From the NCBI GenBank assembly GCA_016081115.2, contig CM071929.1, positions 2,418,001 to 2,482,000 on the forward strand: 64,000 nucleotides of DNA. The letters run 5' to 3'. The notes beneath the pieces are model-generated. The model saw nothing but the letters and a program-made list of their open reading frames with translations, did no database searches and was not told where the DNA came from. This DNA comes from Rehmannia glutinosa (lineage: Eukaryota; Streptophyta; Magnoliopsida; Lamiales; Orobanchaceae). Made by a program: the position numbers and the translations under genes. Below are positions 34,493 to 44,884 of the stretch, in pieces. Numbering within the stretch: the first letter of the stretch is position 1; the number at the start of each line of letters is the position of its first letter.

Positions 34493-35503
34493 TTTGCCTT
34501 CGTAATTGAAAGTGTTTTCTAATATATGGAAAATAACTTTCCCATCTTTTTTTTTTTCTTTTCTTTTTCTATTTTGTTCTTCTTCTTTTTTTCTGACGGA
34601 TAACTCATAACTATTATCATTCGAGTGCATCTTGAGTAAATCACTTGAAATTATAGCAATGTGTATTATATCATGTTATATATGTATTACTTATATGTAA
34701 ACACTTGAAACATAACAATTTCTCAATATTTTTCTCATTTATATGATTTCTTTACTTATGCATTGACGGAAAATTTATAAATTTTGTTTTTGTTATAACA
34801 AAGTCATTGAATTTGTTTGGACGATGTAATAATATAATTAATGAATTTGGAATCCATCAATATAATTCAAAAATACCTCAAAACACGAATCGGTCTAAAA
34901 TCTACCGTATAATGAAATTATCCAAACAAATTTAATGATCTTGTTATTATTTATTCAAAATCTGTAATTTCAAATCCATCAATTATGAAACCTTAAAAAA
35001 TCGAACTTTAACATGATGATATATGATGGATTTTAACTCTAAACTCATTACCACATAAGATCGAGTAATCATTCAATAATAGGTGTAGAATTGAAATATG
35101 AATGGTAGATGCTACACTAAATATAGTGTTCTAGTGTAACATCTACAAAATCGAATTACTTGTCTCTGCTCAATGAATAGGGGTCTAATTTGCACTTCGA
35201 TAGTTAAATAGAACCGAATTGAAATTATAAATTTAGTATGTATTTAAATTGAATAAAAAAATTAGTATTATATTATAATGAATATTTAGTTTTATGTTTA
35301 GAAAAAATCGGTAACTCATTCATATTTGGTTATCGGGAGGTAAATTTTCTGAACTTATTTTTATATTTTTGACTTATCAAACCTAAAAATTAATATATAC
35401 ACATTAATTATCATTTATAATTTTTTTTATATTTTGATTAATAGAATACTGAAAAAAATGGTAAAACTGAAATACTGAATTAATTCAACGCAATATTTGA
35501 TTA
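34493..35503. other. Intergenic, no gene seen
   Basis: AT-rich. 34800-34990 contains inverted wording (TTTGTTTGGACGATG and CCAAACAAATTTAATGATC) that suggests another small decayed MITE. Confidence 0.45.
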
Positions 35504-35793
35504 GGGTACCGCTATTAACACCCCCAAAACCTATCAATACACCCCATTTCTTAACATACTCCCACTTTCTTTTTTAAAATAACTTATTTACATAATACAT
35601 CCCCTAACAATCCCAAATTTACCCTTTCCTAATTAGATCCCAACATATCCTACCAAAATATAAACTCATGTAATTATACGTTTCCCAACACACACATACG
35701 ATGAAAATTTCTGAGTAATGATGAAAAATTGAACAAAATAATCTTCACTATTAAGAGCAACTTGATTCTGATTTCTGAGTGAGAAATTGAAGA
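35504..35793. repeat. Left end of a TIR element related to the 19557 element
   Basis: GGTACCGCTATTAACACCCCC at its start resembles the GGTGGCGCTATTAA end at 19557. The complement of this end resembles the sequence at 41050-41099, just left of the LTR insertion, so a right end may have been split by that insertion. Confidence 0.4.

Positions 35794-35834
<41 letters not shown>
35794..35834. repeat. (TA)n tract
   Basis: About 40 bases of TA dinucleotides, directly against the left end of the TIR element that follows. Confidence 0.95.
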
Positions 35835-35837
<3 letters not shown>

Positions 35838-36187
35838 ATTGGTTCAAATGGGACACCCCACTTATATGAGGCGGTGGGGACTAATCCAAGCCATTAATTT
35901 TTTTTGATGAATGGTGTAGATTTAATGACTAAAAAAATAAATTAATGATTTAAACCGATAATTATAAGGGTAAAATAGTCAATATATATGATATCCAAAA
36001 CTTCCACAAATCTTTCCTACAAATTAGGGATTTAATTACTAACCTAATCAACAATATGGCAGAATCGATTTCATTTTATTTCATTTCATCAAAGAATGGC
36101 AAGAATTATTTCATCAAGGAAGGCAAAGAAAAATGATTTCATTTCATCAAAGAAAAAAAAAACAGAGAGAAAAAACAGAGAAAAAAA

Positions 36188-36557
36188 ATGGTAGAAATCA
36201 TTCACAAGATCAAGAGAAGCTCGGCATGGGAGGCAACAAGGAAGGCGAGAAACACGGCGATGAGCACAAAGGCGTTTCTCATGCTCCCGATCACAAGCCC
36301 GAACACGATTCTGGCGAGCACAAGCTCAAAACGTGTAACGACGTTCACAAGCCCGAACATGGTTACGGCGAGCACAAGCCCAAACACGGCTCACGGCGAG
36401 CATAAGCCAAACACGGTTACGACGAGCACAAGCCCGAACATGAGGAACGACAGGTGAGAAGATCAAGGACAAAATCCATGGCGGTGAGGGCGGCGCGAGC
36501 ACAACAAGTAAGGGAAAAGAAAGAAGATTGAGAAATTTTTTGATAAAAAACCCTTAG
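36188..36557 (+). pseudogene. KS-type dehydrin (LEA group 2) fragment
   Basis: Starts MVEIIHKI at 36188 in one frame, shifts near 36210 to a frame reading EKLGMGGNKEGEKHGDEHKG, then runs through His/Lys-rich repeats of the form GEHKPEHG or YGEHKPKHG, and ends with EKIKDKIHGGEGG at about 36456-36494 in yet another frame. The last word is the K-segment variant of KS-type dehydrins (HIRD11-like), and the first matches their N-terminus. Dehydrins of this type are small hydrophilic proteins, induced by drought or cold, that bind metals and membranes. Here frameshifts and the loss of the Lys-rich/Ser tail make it a pseudogene, unless the frame breaks are sequence errors. An AGAG/A-rich leader precedes it and a T-rich 3' UTR-like stretch follows, all between the terminal repeats of the host element. 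Confidence 0.75.
36280..36440 (+). repeat. Tandem repeats of about 27-30 bp in the dehydrin fragment
   Basis: GAGCACAAGCCCGAACA and close variants recur at about 36290, 36317, 36346, 36373, 36399 and 36424. Each encodes an EHKPEHG-like unit. Confidence 0.75.
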
Positions 36558-37645
36558 TTTTCTTGTTTGGTGTTTGGCGAATGGGTCAATAATTATGTTG
36601 TATACTTAGTTTAGTTTTAGTGCTTATTTAATACAATTTTGTTGTTTTGTGCAAAGATGATTTTGTATGCGTCTTCAACATAGCTTAATTTCAATGGTAG
36701 CTATATAATACAATTTTGTATGTAATTAGTGCAATTTTTATCGCTTTTTTAGGGAAAAAGATGTTTCCATTTTTTTTTTTGGTGGAAAGGCTATGTATAT
36801 ATCCTGTAAAACCAAAACAAGAATGTATGTATACTCACTATAGATTTTCTCGTGTGTTTAGTGAGATGTTAATGTAACACGATGTATAATTAGTGCGGTT
36901 TTTGCGTACATAATATTAGAATATTGTATAATTAGTGCGCTTTTCTTTGTGTATTAGCATTAGAATGTTGTATTGGAACGTTAGTGTGTGGTTAAAAGCG
37001 TTGTCTTTGTATAAATGTAGAAATTTCATTGTATTATATATTTATTTCTTTGTTTATTGAAGTGCATTTTTTTATAAAAAAAATTAGAACATGTTTAATC
37101 CTTCCAAATAATTTAGGATGATATACAATATACATACTAAGTCGATAAGACGTGTTTAATCCTTCCAAATAATCTTGTTTATTCACTTTAATATCCTTTG
37201 TGCGGTTAAAGCATGTTCCTTTGTATAAAAATCTAAATTTTCTTGTCTATATATTTATTTCTTTGTGTATTGAATTGTATTTTTTATGGAAAAAATGACA
37301 CTATAATTTAGGAATTGTATGCATTTTTTTTTGGGGCTTATTGGATTTGATTTGGTAAGATTTTTGTTGCTATTATTTTGTGTTTATCACATTTTGAAAG
37401 GATATAACTTCCCCTTAAATTTAGGAGCCGAAAAAGGTAAAATAATACCTATCTTCTACACTAAAATATAAAAGACATATTTGCCCTTAATTAATAATTC
37501 AAAAATAATATAAATTACCATTTTAAACTCTTGCATTAACTAATTGCCTAAAATAATGGGATTAATCAATCATCCAAAAGATCAATCCAACGGTTATAAT
37601 AAATTCTCACCGTCTCATATAAGGAGGGTGTCCCATTTGAACAAT

Positions 37646-37647
<2 letters not shown>

Positions 37648-37678
<31 letters not shown>
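37648..37678. repeat. (TA)n tract between two TIR elements
   Basis: About 31 bases of AT dinucleotides; one TIR element ends at its left edge and another begins at its right edge. Confidence 0.95.
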
Positions 37679-37681
<3 letters not shown>

Positions 37682-37751
37682 GTTGGATCAAATGAGACCA
37701 CATAATTAGAGTGAGGCGGCGTGGACTAATCACGATGTTAGAGATTTTTCT

Positions 37752-39306
37752 AACCGCAAGTCTACGGTGTCAAGTTTTAATATAGAGAAGTAAGGTTGTC
37801 GAATCCACAGGGAATAATTATCGAATTATTGCTAAGTACTATAATATAGTAGTCTAACTTTATTTAGAAATTCAATATTTGAAGGAGTTGATTATACTAA
37901 AAATACCAAAAATAAATCAAGAATATGAAAATATCAATGAGTTTATCCAAATGATTAAATGAATTCTAGAGGTATGATGAATCTAGTTATCCCTTATGTT
38001 ATCAATATGGTTTATCAATCATCAATTATCAATTTATAAGTCAAGATTTCTACAATAATCATTTCCTATCTCGAGTGCCAAATGATTTTAGATCTAATTG
38101 AGAAATCAATATCTCTATAAAAATCACCAATTGAAATCTCAATAAAAACTATGAATCTTGGTTGATGACTTCAAAGGATTCACAAATCTCTCAATTCTAT
38201 GAAATCCCAGGTTATGCTATTTCAAGGCCATGTATTCAATTACCTCTCTCAAGTGTCAAATCAAATACACCAAACACTCTAAATTATTGATCAAGTAATT
38301 TAGAAGCAATAAATCAAATAGCACAAATAGATTGGGAAATCTAGATTGACAAACCACAATATCAAAACATAAGTTCAAACATAGATTACATCATCCCTCT
38401 AGAATTATAAAGTTTAGCTCATGATTAAAGAAAATGAATCCATAAGAATACAACAATACATCTTACAAAATATGGATAAAGTAACAAAATAAGAACAAGA
38501 GTTGATGGATCTTCTCTATTTCTAGATGATAAGAGCCTTCAATCTTCTTCTCCAAGCTTGTCCCAAGATGTTTCTATTATTCTCCCTTGTCTTCTTGTTG
38601 TTTTGTTGTCTTCCAAATGGTCCAAGATGCCCTGATTCACGCCTCATGTCTCTATTTATAACCCCACAAAGATCCAAAAAAAGTAGGCTTAGCATAGGAA
38701 AATCCGCCCAGGCTGCTGGGCGGCATGGCGCCGGGCATGGGCGCTACGGGGCACCAGCAATTAAGTGCAACATAGTCGCCGGGCGCTGCTTGCTTGGGCG
38801 TTCTGCTGGAGCCCTTCCATCCATCCATCGCAATTAAATGCCTTCTGTTTTTTGCATATTTCCCTTTGGTTTTTTTCGCCCACCAAATGTCCGAATTTTG
38901 TTTTCCGTCCTTCATCAAAGTTGTAGCCCTATCTCTTAGCTTTCTATAGCCACTTGAATCAGCTAAATATCAATTTTGTAGAGAGAGTTATGACCAAAAT
39001 ACGAAACCCTGCCGATCTTTAGAAATTCCAGACGTATTTGGACTTTTCTTCAAATCAATCTCTCGTTGTTTGCTCGTTCGTACTTCTTTTGATACACGAT
39101 TCATTAATATGACTATAAACTCAATATAATTGGCTCCCAACATGGCTTGACCCCTCAAATGACTAAAACAATGGAAATTAATGCCTAACCTATGAGATAT
39201 AACAAAACGACTCAAAATACTCAAAAACAACACAAAACTCTAGTATCGGAAGCCCAAATCAATGGTATAAAACCAAGTGAACACCGACCACAAATTTGTA
39301 ATTTTA
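37752..39306. repeat. Possible nested insertion of about 1.55 kb
   Basis: The flanks read ATGTTAGAGATTT on the left and ATGGTTGAGATTT on the right, as in a diverged 9-13-bp target duplication. The interior opens with CTAACCGCAAGTCTACGGTG and GTCGAATCCACAGGGAA, wording I have seen in dispersed plant repeats but cannot name, and holds a GC-rich block at 38690-38830. Open frames within it have no recognisable product. Confidence 0.4.
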
Positions 39307-39497
39307 GATGGTTGAGATTTACCCAATTTAATAAATATTTTTGATTTATTTTAAATCGAAAAGCGATGATTGGTCATTTTGTATTCATCCCAATTATGTG
39401 GTCCCCTCAAGATGTGTGTGCCACGTTTTTGCTCCATCATAAGCTGTGGAGTGGAAATGGTTCCACCATGTGGGTTTGTTGGATGTGTTAAATTCAT

Positions 39498-39628
39498 GGG
39501 AAAATTACAAAAAAGCGAGTTTCGAGCTAATAAAAAAATATCCCGGTGGCTTAAGAAAATTGCAAACATATATGAATTGTCTTGTAATTAGCCCAATCCT
39601 CACGTGTGTTTTGTAATTATCCCTAAAT
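39498..39628. repeat. TAATTACAAAAA-family copy
   Basis: GGGAAAATTACAAAAAAG on the left; CTTGTAATTAGCCC and TTTGTAATTATCCC on the right. Confidence 0.65.
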
Positions 39629-39784
39629 TGATTTATCAAATTATTTTAAAAAGGAAGGTGTAGTTTAGACGAGTTCGAGAGATATTTTTGGGGTTTTGAA
39701 TAAAGGACATGATTGGAGGATTGGTGAAGAAGGCGATCTTGCCGACGGAGAAAACGAGGGCGTACTAGGAGGCGTGAGGATTTA

Positions 39785-39930
39785 TGTACACTTAGATATT
39801 TTTCGATGTATACTTAGATGTATTTTGCTGTATAAATAGTTAGTTTTTGATGTATATATTTATGTTGTTGTATACTTATATGTGGTTTGTTGTATATTTA
39901 TATGTGTTTTGTTGTATACTTATATTTTTG
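39785..39930. repeat. Short TTGTTGTATACTTATATGTG repeats
   Basis: Several variants of TTGTTGTATA(C/T)TTATATG in tandem, with no coding frame. Confidence 0.55.
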
Positions 39931-39934
39931 TTTG

Positions 39935-40365
39935 ACAATTATAATATGCGGTAAAATTATGTTAAACATACAGCAAAATAGTGTTAAGTATACATCAAAT
40001 ATATGCTAAATATACAGCACAATAATGAGCGTGATTTTTTCTCTCTCTCTAATTGATTTACTTAATCCACGATCCCCACATGTTAATGAGCATGATTCTC
40101 TCTCTCTCTATAAATGATTCCTTAATTAATGGTCCCCACATATTTTTGTTTAACCATTTTAATATACAATAAAATTATATTAAACATACAGCAAAACAGT
40201 GTTAAGTATACAACAAATCATTTATAAGTGTACAACATCTTGCGTAGCGAGCACATGCGCGCGATTTTCTCTCTCTGCGCGATTTTTCTCTCCCCACGTG
40301 ATTTTCTCTCCCTAATAATCGATTCCATATTTGGATGGTCCCCCACATTTTTGTTTTGACAATTA
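39935..40365. repeat. Imperfect tandem duplication of about 215 bp
   Basis: AAAATTATGTTAAACATACA then GCAAAATAGTGTTAAGTATAC at about 39952 recurs with changes at about 40168. Each copy is followed by CTCTCTCT-rich sequence and a GGTCCCCACAT or GATCCCCACAT word. Confidence 0.6.
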
Positions 40366-40500
40366 TACCCTTATTTTGCCTTAATTAAATATTTAATGTA
40401 ATTCTAACCCCTATTTATCTTAGCCATTGATATAGATAATGAAGGGTTGAGATGAGTCCACATTGTCTCACTATAATATGTGGTCTCATTATAACCTCCC

Positions 40501-40540
40501 TATATATATGTGTGTGTGTGTGTGTGTGCGTGTGTGTGTT
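40501..40540. repeat. (TA)4(TG)n microsatellite
   Basis: TATATATATG followed by about 15 TG units with one CG. Confidence 0.9.
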
Positions 40541-41099
40541 TTCGCCATTTTTGTACCACTTGGTGTGGTGAACAAGATAAAGGAAAGTGTCATACATTAT
40601 TAATCCGATTCCGAACCGCAATCTCCAATTTTACGATAGTTCGCAAGATAATTTGATCTTGTGTTTTACGTAATTTTTTCGTTATTGAAAATTTATTTTT
40701 CATGCTTGAATTCATCAAGAAATTTTGTGTAATTTTAAGATTAGTTAAATCTTCCTCAAGATCAATGGCGTAGCAGGACAATATATTAGGTTGAGTAGGT
40801 ACACGAAAATATGGTGGGATGAATATAAAAACCATGAAAAAATATCATATAAATTTTAACTAATATATATATTTTTAAAACAAAAATTGCCTAGTAAAAA
40901 AATTTAAAAGAGGGGGCCCGAGGCGGTTGGCCCCTTGGCTATGCCAATGCTCAAGATCTCTCTTTTAATTTACATAAAAGTAGTGAAGAAGAAGAAGAAG
41001 AAAGTGGGTTGGGGTAGGGGTTGAAGAAGATCATAAAATTTAAAAAATATAGGGTATATTTAGAAATTTGGTGGGTCTATATAGAAAGTTGGTAGGTTA
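40541..41099. other. Intergenic segment left of the nested retroelements
   Basis: AT-rich with a (GAA)n run near 40985-41001. 41050-41099 may be the right end of the TIR element that starts at 35504. GGTTA at 41095-41099 is the target duplication of the outer retroelement. Confidence 0.5.
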
Positions 41100-41945
41100 T
41101 GTAGGTCCCAAGGGGTGTGAGTGTAAGGTTTAGAAGGGGGTTGAATAAACCTTACCAACTTTTCACTTTTGGTCCTTTTTAAAATTGAGTTGATCTTATA
41201 CGAGTTGTGTCCTTGGTGGACAACCAATTTAGTTAATCAGTAGAGTTAGTCACTCAGCAGACTCATTGTTTGTTGATAGAATAACTCGGATGTTAAGACC
41301 TGAATTAGCTCAAGCGTGGTTTGTTTTATTGGAAGACTTAACACCCTTAAGTTTGATTTAGTAATGATTTAATCTTGGGTTTTAGTACTTAGAGATTATC
41401 AGTTGGATAGGAAATATGTCGTGAGAATTAGACAAATAAGATGCGAGGAATTAAAGTCTTTGAAATGTAAATGACACGATAAATTTTTATAGAGGTTCGA
41501 AGATGGGGTAATTCTTCTACTCCTCTCTTCTCCAACTCTGGAGGAATCCACTAAGTATTGATCAAGTATACATAGTGTGCAATGATCCCGATACAAGTCT
41601 TGATCACACAACCCGACTTGATCCTTTGGGACTCGATCACGGAGATGCCTTGGTCACTCGGTGGCTTCCGTCAGGCTAGAACTTCTTCCACGCAGGGTGC
41701 GCTTTGCTACTCTGACTCACTTGCTCAAGCTCTTAGGATTTGATCACGAAGCCCTCCAAGAACTCGAGACTGGTTCGACCTTGAACCTTCCTACAACCCT
41801 TCGTGGAATGTAGACCCATTTTCTTCTAAAGTTTCCTCTTCAACTGATTGAAGCTATCTTTCCTTCACGGTGAGTGTTGGATTGATTTTCTTCGTAGTGT
41901 AGGCTTGAGGATTAATCTTGAATGATTTGAGAATGTCTTAGGTTA
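41100..41945 (-). repeat. Outer 3' LTR, distal part
   Basis: Aligns with 62053-62893, with many small indels. It ends in AGGTTA, where the inner element is inserted. Confidence 0.92.
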
Positions 41946-43221
41946 TGTTAGATAAATGTTTTTATCATGATTTTGATGATTTTGTTCAAATGAGTTTTTA
42001 TACCAAAACAATGTCCCTAAATGTTGTCCCAACACTTCCGATCGATCTAAAATGTTTTTACTATTTTTCGGAGTATTTCTTGAAGTTAATATTCGATTTA
42101 AAATTGGACAACACTTTTGTTTCAGCTCGACCGGTCGCCTATAGCAACCCGTACTGAGTTGAGTTTTGAAACGAGAAAAATGGGGACGTAAGAAAAAAAA
42201 AAAAAAGCGAAGCGAACGGTCGACCAGGTGGCGACGGTCGGCCGTGGCGATTTGCACGCCGCAAGTTGGATTTTTGTTCCGACTTCTGCTGTTTTAAAAC
42301 GCGTCGGCAACCGGTCAGTCATGCTAAGAAGCGCACGGTCGCACCCCCTTTGACCGGTCCCCTGTGTAAAAATTCGCAGAATTCAATTTCAATCTTATCT
42401 CTGTGACCGGTCGAACCCATGTTTGACAAAGAAACTATCCGTTGCATTTTGATGACTTTTCCCTATTTTGTGGGATTGATTTCTACATGACTATATTGAT
42501 GATTTTAAATGGTTTCTTTTAAAGCAAATCACTCCCCGAGGAGGAGCCAATGTCCGGAAATCAAAGCCAAGACCTCTCCTATAAATAGAGGCTTCATTCA
42601 AGCAACAAGATACAACACTCTATACAAGCAAAGAGCAAACAAAGCAAACACTTTCATATATCTTGTTGTATTAGCCTTAGCACTTTCACTTGCACAAATT
42701 TGAGGTCTAGGCTTTCAATTCTTGATTACACTTGTACTCATATTGTTTCAATCATTATTGAGTTGTAATCTTGATTTTGGTCATCATTCAACACAAGACA
42801 TCCTTGTGAGTATTCTTGTGGTAAGAATACACTTGGATGATCTAGGTGATAGGTGTTTGAAGGTTGTGGTAATCTTCAAAGGTGTTGTAAGAGGGTTGTG
42901 GTAATCCTCAAGGTGTTTTAAGAGGATTGTGGTAATCCTCAAAGTGGTGAAAGAGGGTTGTGGTAATCCTCAAGGTGTTGTATTAATTTTTGGTAAATTA
43001 ATAAAATCTTTTTTCTTTTTGAAATCCATCCCGGAGATACTGGGGTGGTAGAGGATTAGGCCCTAGGTGGGTTGAACCTCTTTAAATCAACGAGTGTTGT
43101 TTCTTTTCCGCTTTTACATTTTAGTTATTCACTCGTTGTTTCGAAAAAGAGGGTGATTTGCGAAAATTCGGCATAATCTATTCACCCCCCCTCTAGATTA
43201 TTGTAGCCACTTGGACTTACA
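41946..43221 (+). repeat. Inner 5' LTR
   Basis: 1,276 bp, with a clear TATA box TATAAATAG at 42580-42588 and the four-unit repeat at 42856-42985. An A run and CG-rich words (CCGGTCG) lie at 42120-42360. Confidence 0.95.
42856..42985 (+). repeat. Four tandem units of about 31 bp in the inner LTR
   Basis: GGTTGTGGTAATCCTCAAGG followed by TGTTGTAAGAG-like spacers, four times. The same array is at 50070-50197 in the other LTR. It lies between the TATA box and the LTR end, in the transcribed leader. Confidence 0.9.
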
Positions 43222-43223
43222 AG

Positions 43224-43237
43224 TGGTATCAAAGCCA
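43224..43237 (+). other. Primer-binding site of the inner element
   Basis: TGGTATCAAAGCCA, close to the initiator-Met tRNA complement, two bases after the LTR. Confidence 0.88.
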
Positions 43238-43277
43238 AACTCTTTGGCTAGCTCGTTAAAGTAAAGAGGAAAGATCC

Positions 43278-44880
43278 ATGGCTACAAATGATGCTCATCT
43301 CACCAGGCGCCTCTACCAATAAGCCACCACTATTCGACGCCAACAACTACGCATTTTGGAAAGACCGTATGGAGTGCTTCCTACAAGGGTGCGGGTTCGA
43401 CATTTGGAATGTGGTCATTGAAGGAGTTGATCAACCAACAAAGAAATCGGAGGATGGCACCTTGGCTCCTAAACCTTTCAAGGAATTTGATGAAAATGAC
43501 AAGAAGGCTTTTTCTCTAAACGGTAAGGCCTTAAATATTTTGCATTGTTCTCTTACCGCCACCGAGTACAATCGCATAAGAGGCATAAGGTCGGCACATG
43601 AGGTTTGGGAAAAATTGGAGACAATCTATGAAGGGACTAAGAAAGTCAAGCAAGCAAGAAAGACCATGCTTGTTAAAGACTTCGAAAACTTTGACATGTA
43701 TGATGGCGAAAGCATCTCAAAATGGTGGAAAGGCTTGACAATATTGTCAATCCTCTTGTGGCCCTCGGCAAAGTCATCTCCGAAGAAGACAAGGTGACCA
43801 AGGTACTAAATGCACTTCCCGGCTCATGGTCCGAAAAAAGTAACGGCAATCACGGAGGCACAAAATCTTGAGACACTCAAGTTTGATGAGCTTATTGGAA
43901 ACCTACTCATCTATGAAGTCTATCTCAAGGAGAAAAAATTCCAAACCATCCACAAATCAATCGGGTATGCAAATTATTCCTAAAGGTCTTGCTTCTTCTT
44001 CTAATAATGCATACTATGATAATGATGATGATGATGAGGAGACAGCCGCACTTGTTCGAAAATTTGCAAAATTTGTGAATAAAAATAAAGCAAGAAAACC
44101 AAGAGATAATGCTTGCTTTAAATGCGGAAAACCAAGGCACTTCATTGCCGATTGCCCAAAGCTCGATGAAGAGGAGCAAAAGAAAGGAAGCCTTTCACAA
44201 AAAGAAGGCTCTAAATGCGGAAGTCAAAACATGGGATGAACTACTCGAAACAACCGATGAGGAAGGAGAAACCGAACACGGTCTCATGGCTATAGGCGAT
44301 GAAAACAATGAGGTACACTCAAATTCTTCTACTTCCTCCATAGTTGATGACTTGCAATGTGATTTTGATGAATTGCAAATTGAGTTTCAAAATTTAATCG
44401 TTAAATACAAAAATTTGAAAAAGGAGCATAAGGAGATTAAGGTTGAAAAGGAAAAATTATTTACCTCTTATGAATCCTTAGACAAAGCTCATGCTCTTAC
44501 TCTTACTAGAATTCATTCTCTTGAAACCGAAAAGGAATCGCTCACAAAAGATATTGAATGTTTGAAAAATGACGTGCATCGTTTCAACATAAGTACGGAT
44601 AAAGTCACAAAAATTTTAGATGCACAAAGAGGTGAGCATTCAAAACAAGGACTTGGTTACAAACCATTTCAAAAAGTCTTTAAGAAAAATAACCAAGGTC
44701 CAGGCTTTCATACGTCTTTAGTAGCTCTCATACTCCTACTTGTTTTTATTGTGGCAAAATTGGACATTATGCTAATAATTGCAAATTGAGAAATAGCTCT
44801 AGTTATATTTGGAGACCCAAAGGTCTCAAAACTAACCCCATGGACCCCAAAATTATAGGGTACCTAAAAGAAATGCTTTT
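43278..44880 (+). pseudogene. Inner element gag
   Basis: The ATG at 43278 begins MATNDAHLTRRLYQ and hits a stop; the frame resumes as STNKPPLFDANNYAFWKDRM, the usual start of copia gag (DUF4219/UBN2). Two zinc knuckles of the form CX2CX4HX4C are visible: CFKCGKPRHFIADC at about 44112-44153 and CFYCGKIGHYANNC at about 44741-44782. Between them is a coiled-coil stretch (KNLKKEHKEIKVEKEKL). Two knuckles with a long coiled-coil spacer are a Sirevirus trait. At least three frame breaks (near 43310, 43740 and 44190) prevent a full product. Confidence 0.88.
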
Positions 44881-44884
44881 GTAG

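Larger units (their letters stand above)
35835..37647. mobile_element. TIR element in a (TA)n tract, carrying a dehydrin fragment
   Basis: The left end GGGATTGGTTCAAATGGGAC, then ACCCCACTTATATGAGGCGGTG, matches the complement of the right end (GGATTGTTCAAATGGGACAC then CCTCCTTATATGAGACGGTG) over about 45 bases. Both ends abut (TA)n tracts (35794-35834 and 37648-37678), which look like one target tract. No transposase is present. The interior holds a dehydrin-like coding segment, as in Pack-type elements that have captured host gene sequence. The superfamily is undetermined. Confidence 0.7.
37679..40500. mobile_element. Second TIR element in the same (TA)n context, with nested insertion
   Basis: The left end GGGGTTGGATCAAATGAGACC, followed by ACATAATTAGAGTGAGGC, is mirrored by the complement of 40440-40500 (GGGAGGTTATAATGAGACCA then CATATTATAGTGAGAC). 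The right end abuts a TATATATA(TG)n tract. The terminal sequence resembles that of the neighbouring element (TCAAATGGGAC versus TCAAATGAGAC; both reach GGACTAATC), so the two belong to related families. No transposase. Confidence 0.65.

Noticed and set aside
36202..36387. Minus-strand open frame across the dehydrin fragment
   Set aside because: It is the complement of the His/Lys-rich tandem repeat; the plus strand carries the recognisable dehydrin motifs.
42856..42985. CRISPR-like array
   Set aside because: The units are contiguous tandem repeats without unique spacers, in a plant LTR.
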